This document shows, piece by piece, positions 7,984 to 16,328 of a stretch of DNA of 64,000 bases (position 1 is the stretch's first letter; the number at the start of each line of letters is the position of its first letter). Source of the DNA: Roseibium album. GTDB lineage: Bacteria > Pseudomonadota > Alphaproteobacteria > Rhizobiales > Stappiaceae. The DNA is taken from the NCBI RefSeq assembly GCF_001404515.1, contig NZ_CXWE01000001.1, positions 62,001 through 126,000 on the forward strand, written 5' to 3'. The position numbers were made by a program, and so were the translations under genes. The notes under the pieces are model-generated. The model did not search any database and was not told the DNA's origin. It was given only the letters and a program-made list of their open reading frames with translations.

Positions 7984-10015
7984 TACCAGTCCGGGTTCCT
8001 CTTACGCCGTTGCAGTCGATATCGGTGGTACCTTCACGGATATCTCGCTGCTGGACCGTAACTCCGGCGCCATGTGGCGAGCCAAGACCCCTTCGATACC
8101 GTCCGATCCTTCCCAAGCCTTCATGACCGGTGTCGAGGCCGTTATGGCAGACGCAGGCATTGCGGCGAAAGATCTGTCGCGGGTTCTTCACGGCACGACA
8201 GTTGCCACCAACATGATCCTGGAAGACAAGGGTGCCCGCACCGCATTGGTTACAACGCGGGGGTTTCGGCATGTGCTCGAAATCGGGCGCCAGGATATTC
8301 CGCGTCACGCCAATCTCTTCACATGGGTCAAGCCGGCGCGTCCTGTTCCTGCCGACAGAATTCACGAAGTCGTGGAACGTATCGGTACAGGCGGAAGGGT
8401 TCTTGAGACACTGGATGAAACCAGCGTCCGGCAGGTTGCGGAGACGCTCAAGGACCAGAATGTTGAATCGGTCGCGGTTTGCCTCCTGCATGCCTATGCA
8501 AACCCCGCGCATGAAATCCGCGTGGTCGAAATCCTGCGTGAGGCGTTGCCGGACCTTGCAATCACCTGTTCGACGGATGTTCTACCTGTCGTTCGTGAGT
8601 TCGAGAGATCACTGGCGACGGTCTTGAACGCGAATGTCATGCCTGGTGTCTCCAACTACATTTCTCGTTTGCAGGAACGCCTTGATGAAGCGCAGGCGGC
8701 ATCGCCGTTGTTGCTGATGCAGTCAAACGGCGGTGTTGCGGGGACGGAAGCGATCCGTGTCGCGCCGGCGTTGACTGCCCTGTCGGGGCCCGCTGCGGGT
8801 GTTGTCGGTGCGGTGAATGCGGCTGCCGCCTGTGGCATCCGCGATATCATAACGGTCGACATCGGTGGGACATCTGCCGACATCTGTCTCATTCGAAATG
8901 GCAGCATCGCTCTGACCCAGCAAGGCAAGGTGGGGGCATGGCCGCTTTCACTTCCGATGGTCGACATGGTGACGATCGGTGCCGGGGGCGGTTCTATCGC
9001 TGCGGTCAACAATGACACGCTCGCGGTCGGGCCTCATTCCGCCGGCGCGCGTCCGGGTCCTGCTGCCTATGGTCATGGCGGCGGGGAAGCGACCGTAACG
9101 GATGCTCATGTAACACTCGGCAACCTGCCTCACGCCTTGTTGGGCGGTTCCATGTCTCTCGATGTCGACGCGGCGAAACGGGTTGTCAGCGACAATGTCG
9201 CCAAACCGCTGGGCCTATCCGATGAGGACGCTGCACAAGGTATCCTCGCCATCATGAACAACAACATGATCGGGGCTGTTCGAACCATATCAGTCGAACG
9301 CGGTCACGATCCGCGCGATTTTACCCTGGTACCCTTCGGTGGTGCCGGACCGCTTCATGGTTGTGCACTGGCGGAGTTGTTGGGGATATCGCAAGTTCTG
9401 GTTCCTCCAGCGCCCGGTCTGCTTTGCGCTGCCGGTTTGCTGGCGGCGGATATGAAAGCCGAGTTTACCCGCGCTCTGCCGACAGCCGGTGCCGTCGATC
9501 AGGATGCAGGCGAAGCCATCGTGAACGGTCTCAGAAAAAAGGCAGAAGACTGGCTGGATGCGGAAGGGGTTCCCGCCTCTCAACGAGAGCTCAAGGCCCT
9601 CGCGCTTTTGCGTTTCCATGGACAAGGCGGTGAGATCGCCGTCGAGTGGGGACAAACGGCGCAAGAGACGGAAGACAATTTCCGCAGTGCGCACAAGTCG
9701 CTTTATGGTTTCGTGCTCGATGCACAAATCGAACTGGTGACAATCCGGGTCGAAGCCGTCGGTGCAACCGAACCGATCAAGGTACTTGTTCTTGATCCGT
9801 CAGCACGACCCGACCCCCTCCAGTCCCAGATAGTCCATTGGCCCGGAGGAAAGCAGGAAACACCGATCTACGACCGGGCATCCCTGGGTGCCAGGAACGG
9901 AATTTCCGGACCTGCCATTCTCATTCAATTGGATACGACCTGCATCATCCCACCGGGGTGGATCGCCCGTGTTCATGGTTCGGGAGCACTCGTTCTGAAA
10001 AGGGAAGCCGGATGA
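7970..10015 (+). CDS. Hydantoinase A / oxoprolinase family protein (HyuA-like subunit)
   Basis: 681-residue HyuA-family ATPase subunit with an actin-like fold. The phosphate-binding loop DIGGTFTD lies at about residues 17-24, a second DIGGTSADI loop occurs mid-protein, and FGGAGPLHGCALAELL is the conserved HyuA signature. The start is taken as the second of two close ATGs because CAGGAG lies 8 nt before it and only 2 nt before the first. The long upstream open frame is inside hyuB. It overlaps the HyuB gene, and its own TGA overlaps the M20 gene in an ATGA. The two subunits should form the ATP-dependent amidohydrolase of this operon. Confidence 0.92.
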   Translation: MPSSDTSPGSSYAVAVDIGGTFTDISLLDRNSGAMWRAKTPSIPSDPSQAFMTGVEAVMADAGIAAKDLSRVLHGTTVATNMILEDKGARTALVTTRGFRHVLEIGRQDIPRHANLFTWVKPARPVPADRIHEVVERIGTGGRVLETLDETSVRQVAETLKDQNVESVAVCLLHAYANPAHEIRVVEILREALPDLAITCSTDVLPVVREFERSLATVLNANVMPGVSNYISRLQERLDEAQAASPLLLMQSNGGVAGTEAIRVAPALTALSGPAAGVVGAVNAAAACGIRDIITVDIGGTSADICLIRNGSIALTQQGKVGAWPLSLPMVDMVTIGAGGGSIAAVNNDTLAVGPHSAGARPGPAAYGHGGGEATVTDAHVTLGNLPHALLGGSMSLDVDAAKRVVSDNVAKPLGLSDEDAAQGILAIMNNNMIGAVRTISVERGHDPRDFTLVPFGGAGPLHGCALAELLGISQVLVPPAPGLLCAAGLLAADMKAEFTRALPTAGAVDQDAGEAIVNGLRKKAEDWLDAEGVPASQRELKALALLRFHGQGGEIAVEWGQTAQETEDNFRSAHKSLYGFVLDAQIELVTIRVEAVGATEPIKVLVLDPSARPDPLQSQIVHWPGGKQETPIYDRASLGARNGISGPAILIQLDTTCIIPPGWIARVHGSGALVLKREAG

Positions 10016-11367
10016 CCGACAGTCTTTTCGCCCATATCGATGCGAACGCGGACGAATTTGTTGCTCGTGTCATGGACTACGTGCGTCATCCGTCCATCTC
10101 GGCGCATGATATCGGCATTCGCAAAGTCGCCGAGATGCTTGTCAGTCACCTCGACGGATTGGGGTTTGATGCCGGTCTCGTCGAAACGCCTGGTCATCCA
10201 TTCGTCTTGGGGCATCTCACTGTCGACCCGTCCAAACCGACCGTTCTGCTTTATGGTCACTACGACGTTCAACCTCCCGATCCGCTTGATGCCTGGATAA
10301 GTCCTCCCTTTGAACCCACCCTGCGAGATGGTCGAATCTGGGCGCGCGGGATCGGTGACAACAAGGGGCAGCACTTCGCTCAATTGCTCGCAATCGAAAC
10401 GCACCTCAAGGTAAATGGCAGTTTGCCCTGCAATGTCATCTTCCTGTTGGAAGGCGAAGAGGAAATTGGTTCACCGCAGATCGCCGAATTCGTGCGTCAA
10501 AACGCTGAACGGCTGCAAGCGGATCTTGTCGTTACCTCGGACGGTCCGCTCCACGAAAGCGGACAGCCAGTGATTACCTTTGGCGTCCGCGGTGTGGCTT
10601 CATTCGACCTTTTGGCCAAAGGGGCTTCGAGAGATGTTCATTCCGGGAATTTCGGCGGTGTCGTTCCCAATCCTATCTGGACGCTCGTACATCTGCTCGC
10701 AACCATGAAGGATCCGGATGGATACATCACCGTTGAGGGCATTACGGAACCGGTCATTCCGGCGAGCAACGTGGAACGGGAAGTCATTTCCAGACTTCCC
10801 GACGATGAAGCAGCGGTGAAAGCGGATCTTGAGCTGACCGAGCTTGACGGACCCAAGGAGCGGCCATACTGGGACAGACTGATGTTCCACCCGACATTGA
10901 CCATCAACGGGCTTCATGGCGGTTACGGCGGGCCGGGCAGCAAGACGGTTCTGCCGAACGAGGCTATCGCCAAGTGCGACATTCGTCTGGTTGAACCACT
11001 TACACCTGACTATGTGTTCGAGCGGGTCGAGGCTCATGTGGCGCGTTTTGCGCCAGAGGTCGAGGTTGTTCGGCACAATGGAATGTTGCCGTCAAAGACC
11101 CCGCTGACCAGCCGTTTCGCCGTGCCCCTGATCGAGGCCGTCAAATCTGCCCGCGGTGTCGAGCCTCTCGTATATCCGACTGTGGGTGGCTCGTTGCCAG
11201 ATTATGTGTTCACCAAAATCCTGGACAAACCGGCGTTTGTCATTCCGTATGCCAATGCTGATGAAGCCAATCATGCACCTAATGAAAACCTGGAAGTCGA
11301 GCGATTTATCGATGGTATCAAAACCGGTGCAGCCGTTTTGGTAGAATTGGGCCGGCTGAACAGATAG
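10012..11367 (+). CDS. M20 family metallopeptidase (dipeptidase / carnosinase-like)
   Basis: 451-residue M20 zinc peptidase. The metal-binding and catalytic motifs are in order: HYD (H83, D85), bridging Asp D116 in ARGIGDNKG, catalytic EEE (149-151), D177 in SDGP, and a distal His in DEANHAPNE. The Bacterial_exopeptidase dimerisation domain sits between (GGYGGPGSKTVLPNEA). The DPLDAWISPPFEP stretch resembles CNDP-type dipeptidases rather than ArgE. It is the last gene of the operon and probably cleaves the product of HyuAB or the imported dipeptide. An N-carbamoyl-amino-acid amidohydrolase role is an alternative within the same superfamily. Confidence 0.9.
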   Translation: MTDSLFAHIDANADEFVARVMDYVRHPSISAHDIGIRKVAEMLVSHLDGLGFDAGLVETPGHPFVLGHLTVDPSKPTVLLYGHYDVQPPDPLDAWISPPFEPTLRDGRIWARGIGDNKGQHFAQLLAIETHLKVNGSLPCNVIFLLEGEEEIGSPQIAEFVRQNAERLQADLVVTSDGPLHESGQPVITFGVRGVASFDLLAKGASRDVHSGNFGGVVPNPIWTLVHLLATMKDPDGYITVEGITEPVIPASNVEREVISRLPDDEAAVKADLELTELDGPKERPYWDRLMFHPTLTINGLHGGYGGPGSKTVLPNEAIAKCDIRLVEPLTPDYVFERVEAHVARFAPEVEVVRHNGMLPSKTPLTSRFAVPLIEAVKSARGVEPLVYPTVGGSLPDYVFTKILDKPAFVIPYANADEANHAPNENLEVERFIDGIKTGAAVLVELGRLNR

Positions 11368-11978
11368 GCCCCGATGGCGATCCGGAGTGCCGCCCCAACG
11401 CGTCCGCAACCTCGTCTCGGGCTGGAGAACCTTGTTTCATTCCAGGGTTTGTCTCCCAGACGTGGCTTGTGTCTTCGGAGCAGGTGACAAGCTGCTGTCT
11501 GCGCTTCCATACAAACGGGTTTATGCCCGGCTGAAAACTCTGCTGAGCGATCGGGCTCGGAAAGATGCCAGCCAGTCCGAGCGTCTCGGCAACGCCCGGG
11601 GCAAAGCGCCAAGCTTCACATGCCAGACAAAATTGTCTCGATGTTGCCGCTGGTTGCGGCCTTGTCAGTGAGCGAATGCCGAGGTTCGATGCCAACCGGC
11701 AAGTTCGCAACTCGATCGAGTGCCCAATTCAGGCTACCGAAAACACGATGTCGCTATCTTATATGTAAAACACATATGCTTTTCCATAGCTTGTTCGTTC
11801 GCAATTCTTGTGTTTTGGTTTGTATTAAATCGAAATTCGAATAATTACATGATTGCGCAAATTTATACTTTGTCGATATCACTTTACATTGAGTAAACAT
11901 GCAAATGACCCAATCCGAAATTGCCATTCGCGAAGTATTGCAGATTTTTCAGACAATTCATCGAGAAGGTGTGCGCCG
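11368..11978. other. Long intergenic region with no convincing gene
   Basis: About 610 bp between the M20 gene and the GTG-start gene. Short open frames on both strands have no recognisable family, no consistent ribosome-binding sites and atypical composition (Arg/Ser/Pro-rich). The first 350 bp are GC-rich. The last 240 bp (about 11735-11975) are clearly AT-rich and presumably carry the promoter of the next gene. A perfect dyad ATATGT-AAAAC-ACATAT lies at 11761-11777. Confidence 0.6.
11761..11777. promoter_or_regulatory. Dyad in AT-rich leader of the peptidoglycan-binding gene
   Basis: Perfect inverted repeat ATATGT / ACATAT with a 5-nt spacer, about 200 bp upstream of the GTG start. It could be a regulator site; no regulator gene is adjacent, so the role is unknown. 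Confidence 0.3.
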
Positions 11979-13427
11979 GTGATCATTACATTCACTTTGA
12001 ACATTCAAAAATCAGTGGGCCTTGGCGGCAAGAACGACAAAGCCGATGTCATGGCCGTTCAATTGCGGATCAATGAATTGATGCCTCGTGCTGGTACTCC
12101 CCTCGCTGTCGACGGAATCGCGGGGCCCCTGACCCAGGGGATGATCGCCGACTTTCAGGCCGTCGCGCTGGGGTTCAGTCGGCCTGACGCACGCGTAGAT
12201 CCCGGCGGGCGTACGGAGCGCGGGTTGAACAATTCGGCAGCAGCGGCTGCCTGGCGCTGGACCGATCCGCGCCATGACCCCCAGCAATACGTTCCCAACA
12301 CGCCGAAAAAGATGAAGGACGCCAAGGAAAAAGCCGAGGTGGGCGGTCCTGACGCGAAACTGAAAGGCAGTCCCCGGACCACGGGAGGCATCGGGGGCTC
12401 ACCGGGAGTTGTGGTGCCCAGCAAGAAACCCTACCGCGACAAGGAGGGGCATCTCGTTGTTGCCAAGGGAGCTGAAGCGCTCAAGGTCGCGCACGGGAAT
12501 CTCTCTTGGCTCGACGATGTCCGGGGATCCACGACCGGTCTCATCGGCAGCAGCTACCTGGTGCCGAAGGGCACGGTCGATCTCAAACTCAAGCAGGTCA
12601 TTGTAGGCCAGTCCGGCGGCGACACAGGCAAGGTTTTCTGGATCCGCGGCAACACGCTTTATGCCAGCCGCGGGCTGGATTTCATCGTAAATCTGGAATC
12701 GACGGGTCTTTTCAAAGAGATCAATGTTCAGACCCGTGCAGTGAAACCGGCCAGCAATGCCATGGCGGCATTTGTCATGGGTTTCGGCACGACGATCATC
12801 GGCACGGCAGGCCTGGCTGTGACAGCAACCGTTATCTTCACGAAGGGCCTCGTATTCTACAAAACGAGAGAAAGGGAAGTGAAGGGTGTTGCAGCTATGC
12901 TGCCGGACATTGTCCGGGGCTTCAGGTTCTTGAAAAACAATTGTCCAAATTTCTGGTCTCACCTGTCGCGCGGCCTCGGTTCGGCGTTCTCCTCCGCGCT
13001 GTCATCGATACCCGACGGCTTCACGGCTCAACATGTCGCCGGATTTATGGGAAAGATGATGGGCGGTCTGGGTGCAGCGGGAGATGTTTCCATCTCCACC
13101 TCCGTAACCGTTCTCGCGAAGGTGCTCGCAACGACTCTGCCGCTCGTCGCCATAACCGGAACCGCAAGAAATGCGCAGGAGATCGTGAAATCGCTGACCA
13201 CTTCCTTTGCGCAGGCGGGCATTCCGATCACCGAACAGGACGCCCGGAAAATGGTCGAAGAACTGGGCAAACCCGGCGTGTCGCAAGAGCTTGCGAAGCT
13301 GCAAGCGGCCATGAGCAAGGCGGATCGTCTGCTCGTCGATCTGGGTGATCACTGGCTGAAGGCGGGGGGGCACGCAGCGGTGAAGAAAGTCTCCAGGCCG
13401 GATGACGGCATCTGGTCATTCTTTTGA
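11979..13427 (+). CDS. Orphan protein with N-terminal peptidoglycan-binding domain and hydrophobic C-terminal region
   Basis: 482 residues from a GTG start with GAGAAGG 8 nt upstream; the longer open frame starting at 11853 runs through AT-rich DNA and is unlikely. Residues about 20-60 resemble a PG_binding_1 domain (VQLRINELM, VDGIAGPLTQGMIADFQ). A basic, Gly/Pro/Lys-rich linker (about 100-160) follows. A middle domain (about 160-255) has alternating beta-like sequence. The C-terminal half contains a Gly/Ala-rich membrane-type helix (FVMGFGTTIIGTAGLAV, about 270-300) and further amphipathic or hydrophobic segments. There is no signal peptide at the chosen start. I do not recognise the whole protein. 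The layout resembles secreted lysins or injection-system effectors, but that is inference. It is isolated and converges on the following minus-strand gene. Confidence 0.75.
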   Translation: MIITFTLNIQKSVGLGGKNDKADVMAVQLRINELMPRAGTPLAVDGIAGPLTQGMIADFQAVALGFSRPDARVDPGGRTERGLNNSAAAAAWRWTDPRHDPQQYVPNTPKKMKDAKEKAEVGGPDAKLKGSPRTTGGIGGSPGVVVPSKKPYRDKEGHLVVAKGAEALKVAHGNLSWLDDVRGSTTGLIGSSYLVPKGTVDLKLKQVIVGQSGGDTGKVFWIRGNTLYASRGLDFIVNLESTGLFKEINVQTRAVKPASNAMAAFVMGFGTTIIGTAGLAVTATVIFTKGLVFYKTREREVKGVAAMLPDIVRGFRFLKNNCPNFWSHLSRGLGSAFSSALSSIPDGFTAQHVAGFMGKMMGGLGAAGDVSISTSVTVLAKVLATTLPLVAITGTARNAQEIVKSLTTSFAQAGIPITEQDARKMVEELGKPGVSQELAKLQAAMSKADRLLVDLGDHWLKAGGHAAVKKVSRPDDGIWSFF

Positions 13428-13429
13428 AG

Positions 13430-13447
13430 GTGCGGTCTTTCCCGCAC
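13430..13447 (+). terminator. Stem-loop after the peptidoglycan-binding gene
   Basis: GTGCGG-TCTTTC-CCGCAC hairpin starting 3 nt after the TGA stop. The stem can be lengthened with a one-base bulge (GAAG / CTTC). There is no strong T-tract. A second perfect repeat, GGCTCGC-AA-GCGAGCC, lies at 13594-13609 in the same convergent intergenic region. Confidence 0.4.
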
Positions 13448-13681
13448 TTCCGGACCTGACCCGGTATGCATCTCGTTCGTTTTCACGCTCAACAACATTT
13501 CCCGGCGAATTTTGCCCGACGACGAGTATTTCCGAGGCAAACTCGATCTGCGGAAGAAGGTTCATGCCGGCATGGGTGTTTTGGAGACCTGGTGGCTCGC
13601 AAGCGAGCCGGCTTCCAGCAAGACCACGATGAGAACCGTACGTTCTTTTCCAGATAGCTGGTTCTGGCAACGAGCCTGCCT

Positions 13682-14761
13682 TCACTCCGGGCCTTCAAAG
13701 AAACTTCCGTCAAAGCGAATCCCGAGAGACTCTCCAGACGATCCTTCGAGGCGAAGAACGTCACCATTGAGCTCAATATGAGCAACGCGATCCCACCCGA
13801 CCGGACGCTGAACCGCGCCGATCACATGACGGATCGCCACTGATCCGGCCGGGTCCAATGCCAAGGCCGTAGGCACGCCCATTTTGGTGAGTTTCGACGG
13901 CGCAAGGCTTGCTCGGTGGCCGCAATGCAAACCACTGCATCCATCTTCAATCCCAAGTACATTACGATGGCGACCATTCCAGGGTGGCGTGGTCAATCCA
14001 CCGTTCGAATACCAGTGCATCGTCACCGGGAGGACCTTGGGATCCTTGAGAACAAACACGATGTCATCCTCGGCGTCGCGGAGTACAGCGGTCCATCCAA
14101 GTCTTGTATCCGGCGCATCGATCAGCACCACAAAATCCTCATGAACATCGGCAATCGGAAATCTGGTCAGATCCGTCGTTCCGCTTCTCGAGGGAAACGC
14201 GGTCGGGTCGACGGAAGTTGCGGGACATATCAGATGATTGAGGCCAGGTTCCGTTGCCGAGTCCGGTGTTGTTGCAAGGCATTTTGGTGAATGAGAAATG
14301 CGCCCGCCGGCTTCCATGCGGGTCAGGACATGATGCGCAACTGGCAAGGCACCGCTGCCGCCAATGAAACGGTGGGTCTGGTAAAGCAATGGAGCATCAT
14401 TTGCACAGCGGAGCTGTTTTTCAACTCGTGCGCCCATGACGGTTTTGCGCAGTCTGAACCGTGCTTCCGAGCGACTGGTCTCATCGACGCAGTCCCAGCG
14501 CGAATTTGCGGACCATCCGTGAAACGGCGCCACTTCGACATCGCTTTGAGCAAAGGGAGCGCAGAGAAAATCGCCTGACAGGTATCGTTCCACCTTCGGC
14601 AGGTCGTCGGGAAACATGGTGTCTTCATCGTCGATCCACGCAGCCGAATGGAGAGGGGAGTGCCACCGATCGTTGTGAAACACAGAGTAGTCGCGCAAAT
14701 GACCCACCCTCAGGTCCAGAGAAACACGAGCGTTGGGCGAGCACAGGGTGACAAAGTCCAT
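13682..14761 (-). CDS. Unrecognised protein of the sugar-acid-type cluster (possible mutarotase-like fold)
   Basis: 359 residues, no signal peptide or membrane span. Its start lies 14 nt downstream of the SDR stop on the minus strand, so it is the last gene of the PotD-to-SDR operon. The sequence is rich in beta-strand-like segments, His and Trp (for example WHSPLHSAAWIDDED, VTMHWYSNGGLTTPPW). That recalls galactose-mutarotase or DUF4432-type proteins, but I cannot point to a diagnostic motif, so the fold is a guess. Context suggests a role in converting the sugar or sugar acid handled by the SDR, the enolase-family enzyme and the divergent lactonase. Confidence 0.75.
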   Translation of the reverse strand: MDFVTLCSPNARVSLDLRVGHLRDYSVFHNDRWHSPLHSAAWIDDEDTMFPDDLPKVERYLSGDFLCAPFAQSDVEVAPFHGWSANSRWDCVDETSRSEARFRLRKTVMGARVEKQLRCANDAPLLYQTHRFIGGSGALPVAHHVLTRMEAGGRISHSPKCLATTPDSATEPGLNHLICPATSVDPTAFPSRSGTTDLTRFPIADVHEDFVVLIDAPDTRLGWTAVLRDAEDDIVFVLKDPKVLPVTMHWYSNGGLTTPPWNGRHRNVLGIEDGCSGLHCGHRASLAPSKLTKMGVPTALALDPAGSVAIRHVIGAVQRPVGWDRVAHIELNGDVLRLEGSSGESLGIRFDGSFFEGPE

Positions 14762-14775
14762 CGGCCAGTCCAGAC

Positions 14776-15519
14776 TTAAAAGGTTGCCGTGACGCCGCCG
14801 TCGACGGGCAGATTGGCACCTGTCACATAGCTTGCTGCATCTGACAGAAGAAATGCGACTGCACCTGCCACTTCTACCGGTTGAGCCGGTCTTGCGAGCG
14901 GGATCTTCCTGTGCCGGAGGTACACTGTCTTGAAGTATTCCGTGTCGTGTTCATGACTGCCGTCGTTCATGACTGCCATGTCGGTATCGATGAAGCCGGG
15001 AGAGACAGAGTTAACTCGAATCCCGTGTTCGGCAAGATCACAGGCAAGGCAGCGCGTCAAATTGAGAATGGCGCCCTTGGCCATGGAATACGGCACTGAA
15101 TCGACTGATCCGACCATGCCCATGATCGATGCGATATTCACGATTGCCCCATGGGAAGCCGTCAACACCGGAGTTGCTGCCCGGCACATATGCAATGCAC
15201 CGGACTGGTTCACGTTGATGACGTGGCGGTAGCGTTCAAGGTCCAGTTGATCCCAGGTCGAAATATCTCCGATAGCGGCGTTGTTGACCAACCCGTCCAG
15301 TCTGCCGTGCCGCGCCGTGACATCGTCGACGAGCGCTGCGCACGCGCGATCATCGGATACATCGCATTTGTGGATGCTGGAATGGTCTGGCAAATTCGAC
15401 GCCTCGATATCGCCGATATCGCAAAGCGCAACCCTGGCGCCCTGATCGAGCAGATGTTGGGCGATTGCTTTGCCGATGCCTCGCGCCGCGCCGGTGACAA
15501 GAATAACTTTGCCTTGCAT
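14776..15519 (-). CDS. Short-chain dehydrogenase/reductase
   Basis: Classical SDR, 247 residues, typical length. The NAD(P)-binding TGAARGIG lies at residues 9-16, NNAA at 79-82, and the catalytic Ser131, Tyr144 and Lys148 in SVPYSMAKGA. The C-terminal PVDGG motif is present. An acidic residue after the second strand (LCDIGD) suggests an NAD(H) preference, which is an inference. It lies 14 bp downstream of the permease gene on the same strand. With an SMP-30 lactonase and an enolase-superfamily enzyme in the cluster, oxidation of a sugar to a lactone is a reasonable role. Confidence 0.92.
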   Translation of the reverse strand: MQGKVILVTGAARGIGKAIAQHLLDQGARVALCDIGDIEASNLPDHSSIHKCDVSDDRACAALVDDVTARHGRLDGLVNNAAIGDISTWDQLDLERYRHVINVNQSGALHMCRAATPVLTASHGAIVNIASIMGMVGSVDSVPYSMAKGAILNLTRCLACDLAEHGIRVNSVSPGFIDTDMAVMNDGSHEHDTEYFKTVYLRHRKIPLARPAQPVEVAGAVAFLLSDAASYVTGANLPVDGGVTATF

Positions 15520-15533
15520 AAACTCACTCCTGA

Positions 15534-16328
15534 TTACTCGGCAATCGATGCGGTCCGACCGCGATAGAGAATTGCCAGTGCCCCTGTCAAAATCGCGGTG
15601 ACCAACAAGACAAGAGTGACCAGCGCAGAAATTTCCGGGGTGAACCCGTAACGCATCATGCCGTAAAGCCGGATCGGCAGGGTCATGCCATCTCCAACGA
15701 TAAAGAGCGTGATCATTGTTTCATCGAAAGAGATCGCAAGACTCATGATCGCCGAGGTTGCCAGTGGCATGGCCAGTTGCGGCAACAGGACCTGAAAAAA
15801 ACAACGCCATGGCCCTGCGCCGAGATCGCGTGCGGCCCAGACCAATGCCGGGTCCAGCATCGATAACCGGGTTTGCAGCGTTCGAAATCCGATCGCCAGA
15901 ACGAACACGACATGGCCCAGGATCACGGCGTTCACCCCTCTGGCGATTCCCACTTCCTTCATCGTGACGAGCAGAGCCATTCCGGTAATGATCGGTGGAA
16001 GGAGAAAGGGTAGAAACACCAGCGCCGATATTGTCGTTCTTTCCCAGCGTGGTGTCCGCGCGCGGCTTGTGTAGATCGACATGGCCAAACTCAGCACCAG
16101 CGTTGCGGTGACTGCAACAATTCCCACCTTGATCGAACTCAAGACAGCGGCTCCGATTTCGGCGTTGGAAAACAGCTTGGCGTACCAATTGAAAGAAAAG
16201 CTTTCCCAGATGATTTTTCCGCGGCGAACGGAAAAGAACGACGTCAGCACGACCAGAAAAATCGGGGCATAGAGCAGAAACACCGTCAGGACGGCGATGA
16301 TGTTCAACAGTGTACGGACCGGTTTCAT
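15534..16328 (-). CDS. Spermidine/putrescine-type ABC transporter permease (PotC-like)
   Basis: 264-residue inner-membrane permease with six predicted spans and the EAA loop at AARDLGAGPWRCFFQVLLPQ. It starts at the ATG inside the ATGA overlap with the upstream permease gene. A very strong GGGAGGGG precedes that ATG; a second ATG 21 nt upstream would lie further inside the neighbour. It belongs to the PotC/CysW branch of the MetI-like family and pairs with the next protein. Substrate class is uncertain, since these transporters also carry other organic cations and acids. Confidence 0.9.
   Translation of the reverse strand: MKPVRTLLNIIAVLTVFLLYAPIFLVVLTSFFSVRRGKIIWESFSFNWYAKLFSNAEIGAAVLSSIKVGIVAVTATLVLSLAMSIYTSRARTPRWERTTISALVFLPFLLPPIITGMALLVTMKEVGIARGVNAVILGHVVFVLAIGFRTLQTRLSMLDPALVWAARDLGAGPWRCFFQVLLPQLAMPLATSAIMSLAISFDETMITLFIVGDGMTLPIRLYGMMRYGFTPEISALVTLVLLVTAILTGALAILYRGRTASIAE

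Noticed and set aside
11387-11844. Short plus-strand frames and a 130-residue minus-strand frame (11318-11710) in the gap after the M20 gene
   Set aside because: No family resemblance, no credible ribosome-binding sites, and frames overlap each other on both strands.
13594-13609. GGCTCGC-AA-GCGAGCC as an operator
   Set aside because: Lies in a convergent intergenic region with no start nearby, so a terminator-type or incidental hairpin is more likely than a regulator site.
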